A stretch of 64,000 nt of DNA from Leisingera daeponensis (GTDB taxonomy: Bacteria; Pseudomonadota; Alphaproteobacteria; Rhodobacterales; Rhodobacteraceae). Shown here one piece after another: positions 59,599-64,000 of this stretch (positions within the stretch are counted from its first letter, which is position 1; every line of letters begins with the position of its first letter). The position numbers were made by a program, and so were the translations under genes. Below the pieces are notes generated by a model. It did not search any database. It saw only the letters and a list, made by a program, of their open reading frames with translations, and was not told the DNA's origin. Location of the stretch: contig NZ_JAHVJA010000001.1 of assembly GCF_019801465.1 (NCBI RefSeq), positions 558,001 to 622,000 of the forward strand, written 5' to 3'.

Positions 59599-60306
59599 AT
59601 GCTCACTAAGAAGCAACTTCAACTGCTGGAATTCATTCACAAACGCCTGCAGCGCGACGGCGTGCCCCCCAGTTTCGATGAAATGAAGGTTCATCTGGAC
59701 CTCAGGTCGAAATCGGGCATCCACCGGCTGATCACGGCGCTGGAAGAACGCGGCTTCATCCGCCGCCTGCCGCACCGCGCCCGCGCCATTGAAATCACCC
59801 GCCTGCCCGAAAGCCTTGGCGGCACCGGCGAACCGCAGGGCTTCGCACCGAAGGTGATCGAGGGCGGCCAGGCAAGAACCACGGCTCCTGCCCCAGCGGC
59901 CGCGGACCCGCTGCGCCAGGCCGCTGTCGAACTGCCAGTGATGGGCCGCATCGCCGCTGGTGTCCCGATCGAAGCGATCAGCCAGGTCTCGCACCAGGTC
60001 GCGGTTCCGGGCGGCATGATCGCACCCACCGGCCAGCACTATGCGCTGGAGGTCAAGGGCGACTCGATGATCGAGGCGGGCATCAACGACGGCGACATCG
60101 TGGTGATCCGGGAAACCACCGCGGCGGACAACGGCGACATCGTGGTGGCGCTGGTCGAAGGCCAGGAAGCCACCCTGAAGCGCTACTACCGCGAGGGGTC
60201 GACGATCGCGCTGGAGGCTGCCAACCCGGCCTATGAAACCCGCCGGTATCCTGAGGACAAGGTCCAGGTTCAGGGCCGCCTGGTCGGTCTGATCCGCACC
60301 TACTGA
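59599..60306 (+). CDS. lexA: LexA repressor
   Basis: SOS repressor, 235 residues. N-terminal winged helix-turn-helix (about 1-65, with [18 protein letters not shown]) and C-terminal S24 self-cleaving protease. The cleavage site Ala120-Gly121 (RIAAGVPIE), nucleophile Ser156 (KGDSMIEAG) and Lys194 give spacings equal to E. coli LexA. A Pro/Ala-rich linker (about 82-110) is longer than in E. coli. Start ATG 59599 follows GGAGGGAG. The stop overlaps that of converging comEC by 7 bp. Confidence 0.97.
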   Translation: MLTKKQLQLLEFIHKRLQRDGVPPSFDEMKVHLDLRSKSGIHRLITALEERGFIRRLPHRARAIEITRLPESLGGTGEPQGFAPKVIEGGQARTTAPAPAAADPLRQAAVELPVMGRIAAGVPIEAISQVSHQVAVPGGMIAPTGQHYALEVKGDSMIEAGINDGDIVVIRETTAADNGDIVVALVEGQEATLKRYYREGSTIALEAANPAYETRRYPEDKVQVQGRLVGLIRTY

Positions 60307-62363
60307 CTCTTCCCGCCGTTCAGCAGCAGCCGCAGGCGGCGGATTTCCGACCCTTCGGGCTGCCAGCCCGTCCAGGGGCGGTCGCCGGCTGCCTGCCGCG
60401 CTGTCAGCAGCTTGCCGTCCCGGGTCAGGGCGAGGCTTCCGGTCTGCCGCATCACCTCCGGCGTCAGCACCAGGCAGCCGTCTCCGCCGGGCACCGTGGA
60501 AATGACGATGTCTCCGCCGCTGCAGCCGTTTACTGCCGAAAGCTTACGTGCTCCCGGCGCATGGATCAGGCGGAAGTGCCCCCCATGCCAGACCGGCAGG
60601 GCCCCCCGGACTTCTGTCCAGCGGGAGGCCGCAACCGGCTGGGACGCGGCGTCGCCGTCGTTCTCCAGCCAGATCTCCGCGGTGAACGCCTGCCCCTTGG
60701 CGCGCGACAGCGCGCGGCCCCTGTCCTCCATCACTCCGACCAGCCCGCCGGAGTCGGCGATCAGAATGCCCGGACGCTCCGCCACGGCCCAGATCCCCAG
60801 CGCCGCTGCGGCAGGCAGCAGTCCCGCCAGCCGCAGCCGCCCGCGCCAGATCACCGCAAAGATCATGCCGCCGGCAAGCAGCGGCAGCACCCACGGGCCC
60901 GGCGCCGCCACATGCGACACCGCACCGTCAAAGCCGGAAACACCGCGCGCCACCCACAGGATCCAGTCCATGCCCCATTTCATCACCGACAGCCCGATCC
61001 ATTCCAGCCCGAACGGCGCAAGGCACAGCGCCAGCACCGCGGCGGGGATCACGACCGATCCCATCACCGGCACCGACAGCAGGTTCGCAAGCAGCCCGTA
61101 GTGCGGAATGGTGTTGAAATGCGCCGCCGCAAAGGGGGCCGTGGCGGCCCCGGCCACGGCAGAGGATACCACCAGTGCCGCAACGGGCCGCAGCCAGCGC
61201 GGCCCCAGCGGCACCTCTCGGTCCCTGAGCGCGGCAAAAACGGCCACCAGCGCCGCGGTGGCGGCAAAGCTCATCTGGAAACCGGGGCTCAGCAGGCTTT
61301 CGGGCCGCCGCAGCAGCACGATCACCGCGGCAACGGCAACCGCGCGCAGAGTGATTGCGCGCCGGTCCAGAAGCACCGCGCCGAACATCACTGCCACCAT
61401 GATAAATGCCCGTTCCGTCGCCACGCTGCCGCCAGACAGCAGCAGATAACCGGCTCCGGCTGACAGTGCTGCGACGGCGGCCAGCTTCTTGACCGGCCAG
61501 TGCAGCGCGATCCAGGGCACCAGGCACATCAGGCTGCGCAGCGCGGCAAAGACGAATCCGGTCAGCAACCCCATGTGCAGGCCGGAAATCGCCAGAAGAT
61601 GCGCAAGGTTGCTTTGCCGCAGCGCTTCCAAAGTTTCCTGCGAAACGCCGCTGCGGTCGCCGGCAGTGACCGCAGCCGCAAAACCGCCGGTCTCTCCGGG
61701 AAGGCGCTGCTGCAGGTAACGGGCCAGCCCGCGGCGCAGCTGCTCGACCGGAACCGCAGCCCCGGGCGCCTCAGCAAGCAGAACGGGAACCCGGGTGTAC
61801 CCCAGCCCGCCCAGCTGCTTGAACCAGGCGTGGCGGCGGAAGTCGAAGCCGCCGGGTTCGGCGGGCCCCTGCGGCGGCAGCAGATGCGCGGTGGTCATCA
61901 CCCGCGCGCCGGGCGGCGGAATAACCGCCTGCCCCTTCAATGAAATCCGCACCCGCGCAGGTGTATCTTCCTGGGCCACCCGGCCCAGCCGCACTTGATC
62001 GAGGGTCAGCCGCAGCGCATCGGTAGGTGACCGGTCCAGCGCAATCACCCGGCCCTCGACCGGACCGTAAAAGCGGAAGTCCAGGACCGGGGCAGACACC
62101 GAATGCGTCCGTGCATAGGACAGGCAAAGGCCCGCAGCCACCAGCGCCGGCGCCCAGCACAAAAACGCCAGCGGCCGCCGCAGCACCGCGCAGGCGCCAG
62201 ACAGCAGCGACAGGGCCGCCAGTCCGGCAATCACCGCGCCGGACGGTTCCGATTTGAGGCTGAAGTAGCCGCCGATCCCGGCCCCCAGCAACACCGGCAC
62301 CCAGGGAAACAGGCTGCCGCGCTGTGCGTGCAGAATATCGCTGATCGCAGTCCCAAGGCGCAT
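60300..62363 (-). CDS. comEC: ComEC/Rec2 family DNA uptake channel protein
   Basis: Polytopic membrane protein, 687 residues, with an N-terminal DUF4131 domain (about 20-190) and a central Competence domain of many helices (about 215-510, with [14 protein letters not shown] carrying the family HxxGL pattern). The C-terminal part is short; the metallo-beta-lactamase-like domain of many ComEC proteins seems reduced. In transformable bacteria it carries single-stranded DNA across the inner membrane; natural competence of this organism is not shown by this alone. The start is ATG 62363; it is divergent from gltX. Confidence 0.88.
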   Translation of the reverse strand: MRLGTAISDILHAQRGSLFPWVPVLLGAGIGGYFSLKSEPSGAVIAGLAALSLLSGACAVLRRPLAFLCWAPALVAAGLCLSYARTHSVSAPVLDFRFYGPVEGRVIALDRSPTDALRLTLDQVRLGRVAQEDTPARVRISLKGQAVIPPPGARVMTTAHLLPPQGPAEPGGFDFRRHAWFKQLGGLGYTRVPVLLAEAPGAAVPVEQLRRGLARYLQQRLPGETGGFAAAVTAGDRSGVSQETLEALRQSNLAHLLAISGLHMGLLTGFVFAALRSLMCLVPWIALHWPVKKLAAVAALSAGAGYLLLSGGSVATERAFIMVAVMFGAVLLDRRAITLRAVAVAAVIVLLRRPESLLSPGFQMSFAATAALVAVFAALRDREVPLGPRWLRPVAALVVSSAVAGAATAPFAAAHFNTIPHYGLLANLLSVPVMGSVVIPAAVLALCLAPFGLEWIGLSVMKWGMDWILWVARGVSGFDGAVSHVAAPGPWVLPLLAGGMIFAVIWRGRLRLAGLLPAAAALGIWAVAERPGILIADSGGLVGVMEDRGRALSRAKGQAFTAEIWLENDGDAASQPVAASRWTEVRGALPVWHGGHFRLIHAPGARKLSAVNGCSGGDIVISTVPGGDGCLVLTPEVMRQTGSLALTRDGKLLTARQAAGDRPWTGWQPEGSEIRRLRLLLNGGKSQ

Positions 62364-62442
62364 GCTTGCCCCCCGCCTTCTGGCCCGGTAGACAGGCGGA
62401 AACACTACGCCTCACATGGTTTCCAAAAGGTAAATCCTGCAC

Positions 62443-63843
62443 ATGACCCAACCGGTTGTCACCCGTTTCGCGCCTTCTCCCACCGGCTATCTGCACATCG
62501 GCGGCGCCCGCACCGCGCTGTTCAACTGGCTGTACGCCCGCGGCCGCGGCGGCAAATTCCTGCTGCGGATCGAGGATACCGACCGCGAACGCTCGACCCC
62601 GGAGGCCACTGCCGCCATCCTGCAGGGCATGGAATGGCTAGGCCTGGATCATGACGGCGAGGTGATCAGCCAGTTCGAGCGCGCGGACCGCCACGCCGAG
62701 GTGGCAAGGCAGTTGCTCGCCGAGGGCAAGGCCTACAAGTGCTTTGCCACCCAGGAGGAAATCGCCGCCTTCCGCGAACAGGCCAAGGCCGAGGGCAAAT
62801 CCACCCTTTACCGATCCCCCTGGCGCGACGCGGCAGAGGCCAGTCATCCGGACGCGCCTTACGTGATCCGCATCAAGGCGCCGCAGGACGGAGCGACCGT
62901 GATCAAGGATGAGGTGCAGGGCGACGTCACCATCCGCAACGATCAGCTGGATGACATGATCCTGCTGCGCTCCGACGGCACCCCGGTCTACATGCTGGCG
63001 GTGGTGGTCGACGACCACGACATGGGGGTGACCCATGTGATCCGCGGCGACGACCACCTGAACAACGCTGCCCGTCAGATGATGATCTATCAGGCGATGG
63101 GCTGGGAGGTTCCGGTCTGGGCGCATATCCCGCTGATCCATGGCGCCGACGGCAAGAAGCTCAGCAAGCGCCACGGCGCCCTCGGCGCCCAGGAATACCA
63201 GGCGATGGGCTACCCGGCTGCGGGCATGCGAAACTATCTGGCGCGCCTCGGCTGGTCACATGGCGATGACGAGTTTTTTACGGACAGCCAGGCCAAAGAG
63301 TGGTTTAATCTCGCAGGCATCGGCAAAAGCCCCGCGCGGTTCGACACCAAGAAGCTGGAGAATCTCTGCGGCCAGCACATTGCCGTCAGCGACGATGCCG
63401 CGCTGCGGCAGGAAATCTGCGCCTATCTGGCGGCCGCCGGGGAACCGGCCCTGACTGACGCGCAGTCACAGGGGCTGGAGCGTGCGATGTATTGCCTCAA
63501 GGATCGGGCGCGCACGTTCCCTGAACTGCTTGAAAAGGCGCATTTTATCCTTGCCTCGCGGCCCCTGGAGCGGGATGCGAAGGCGGAAAAAGCCCTGTCT
63601 TCTGTATCCGATGGTATACTGGAGGAATTGACGCCGCAGCTGCAAAATGCTAGCTGGGTCCGTGACGATCTGGAGGCGCTTCTGAACGCATTTGCAGAAG
63701 CACATGATACCAAGTTCGGCAAGCTGGCCGGCCCGTTGCGGGCAGTTCTGGCGGGCCGGGCGGTAACGCCTTCGGTGTTCGACATGATGCTGATTCTGGG
63801 CCGCGAGGAAACTCTCGCCCGGCTTAAGGACGCAACAGGCTGA
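62443..63843 (+). CDS. gltX: Glutamyl-tRNA synthetase
   Basis: Class I synthetase charging tRNA-Glu, 466 residues. HIGH motif in [20 protein letters not shown] (HIG at about residues 18-20) and KMSKS motif as KKLSKRHG near residue 240. C-terminal helical anticodon-binding domain (about 325-466). A second gltX paralogue (non-discriminating forms) is common in alphaproteobacteria; whether this one also charges tRNA-Gln cannot be decided here. Confidence 0.97.
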   Translation: MTQPVVTRFAPSPTGYLHIGGARTALFNWLYARGRGGKFLLRIEDTDRERSTPEATAAILQGMEWLGLDHDGEVISQFERADRHAEVARQLLAEGKAYKCFATQEEIAAFREQAKAEGKSTLYRSPWRDAAEASHPDAPYVIRIKAPQDGATVIKDEVQGDVTIRNDQLDDMILLRSDGTPVYMLAVVVDDHDMGVTHVIRGDDHLNNAARQMMIYQAMGWEVPVWAHIPLIHGADGKKLSKRHGALGAQEYQAMGYPAAGMRNYLARLGWSHGDDEFFTDSQAKEWFNLAGIGKSPARFDTKKLENLCGQHIAVSDDAALRQEICAYLAAAGEPALTDAQSQGLERAMYCLKDRARTFPELLEKAHFILASRPLERDAKAEKALSSVSDGILEELTPQLQNASWVRDDLEALLNAFAEAHDTKFGKLAGPLRAVLAGRAVTPSVFDMMLILGREETLARLKDATG

Positions 63844-63875
63844 CTTCGGTCCTCACCCGGGCAGGCCTGTTTTTT
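63834..63875 (+). terminator. Terminator of gltX
   Basis: AACAGGC (63834-63840) pairs with GCCTGTT (63865-63871), followed by T residues to 63875. The long 24-base loop can hold a smaller GGGC/CCGG element. The left arm overlaps the last gltX codons. Confidence 0.55.
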
Positions 63876-63970
63876 AGACGACGACACCTGCGCGGAAACG
63901 CGCAGGCGCTGCCCCGCATGAAGACGCCCGGACGGGGCCGCTTTCGTGCCTGCAACAGGAAGGGACATCT

Positions 63971-64000
63971 ATGACCGAGACACAGAAATCTGCCACGCTC
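63971..64000 (+). CDS. gltA: Probable citrate synthase, first ten codons (3' truncated by window)
   Basis: ATG 63971 is preceded by AGGAAGGGA and encodes MTETQKSATL before the window ends. This matches the usual N-terminus of Rhodobacteraceae GltA, and gltX-gltA adjacency is common there. Only ten residues are seen, so the call rests mostly on context. Confidence 0.55.
   Translation, partial: MTETQKSATL

Overview
The window looks like a contiguous piece of an alphaproteobacterial chromosome, most likely Rhodobacteraceae (Roseobacter group: Leisingera/Phaeobacter/Ruegeria type). Reasons are inference from gene content: a chpT/DUF3553 pair of the CtrA pathway, a TAXI-type TRAP transporter, the ornithine-lipid pair olsB-olsA, a B12-dependent ribonucleotide reductase, a separate methyltetrahydrofolate:corrinoid methyltransferase next to a MetF-like reductase, a GAAC-N7-GAAC LexA operator, and high-GC coding DNA throughout except one small island.

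Layout. 1-3.9 kb: end of an RND efflux operon (adaptor + pump). 4-8.9 kb: TAXI TRAP transporter (binding protein, fused permease, UspA). 8.9-13 kb (minus): an AttEFGH-like ABC exporter (ATPase, FtsX permease, lipocalin-like secreted protein). 13-18.7 kb: K+ channel, cardiolipin synthase, YihY protein, RlmE, a DUF2007-like protein and an Ppx/GppA phosphatase. 18.9-21.3 kb: a folate/one-carbon operon (virulence-factor-domain protein, MetF-like reductase, corrinoid methyltransferase) closed by a clean terminator. 21.5-25.0 kb: a 3.45-kb mini integrative element in the 3' end of tRNA-Ser(CGA); it carries one unrecognised 536-residue protein and a tyrosine integrase whose N-terminal frame seems to be interrupted. 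This is the only clearly foreign segment and the best candidate for something undescribed.

25-34 kb: DUF2059 protein, rplU-rpmA, GNAT, obg-proB-proA, chpT/DUF3553 and olsB-olsA. 34-36 kb: rpsB-tsf with a recognisable promoter. 36.4-40 kb: aroQ-luxR (translationally coupled, minus), a serine beta-lactamase-like hydrolase and tesB. 40.3-45.8 kb (minus): nrdJ, a 0.7-kb non-coding stretch with an 11-bp-phased array of TTAA half sites resembling CtrA boxes, tRNA-Pro(TGG), DUF192 and a double cold-shock-domain protein. 45.9-51.4 kb: pdxH, fabI, gpt, an aminotransferase and a PpiD/SurA-type foldase.

51.4-64 kb: trpE, a convergent divergent-polysaccharide-deacetylase gene, then a tightly overlapping operon trpG-trpD-ung-trpC-moaC-moeA, followed by lexA with its own SOS promoter, a convergent comEC, gltX and the first ten codons of a probable gltA. 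The bulk of the window is housekeeping; regulation visible in the sequence includes SOS autoregulation of lexA, sigma-70-type promoters for rplU and rpsB, and possible CtrA input at two places. No CRISPR array or IS element was seen.
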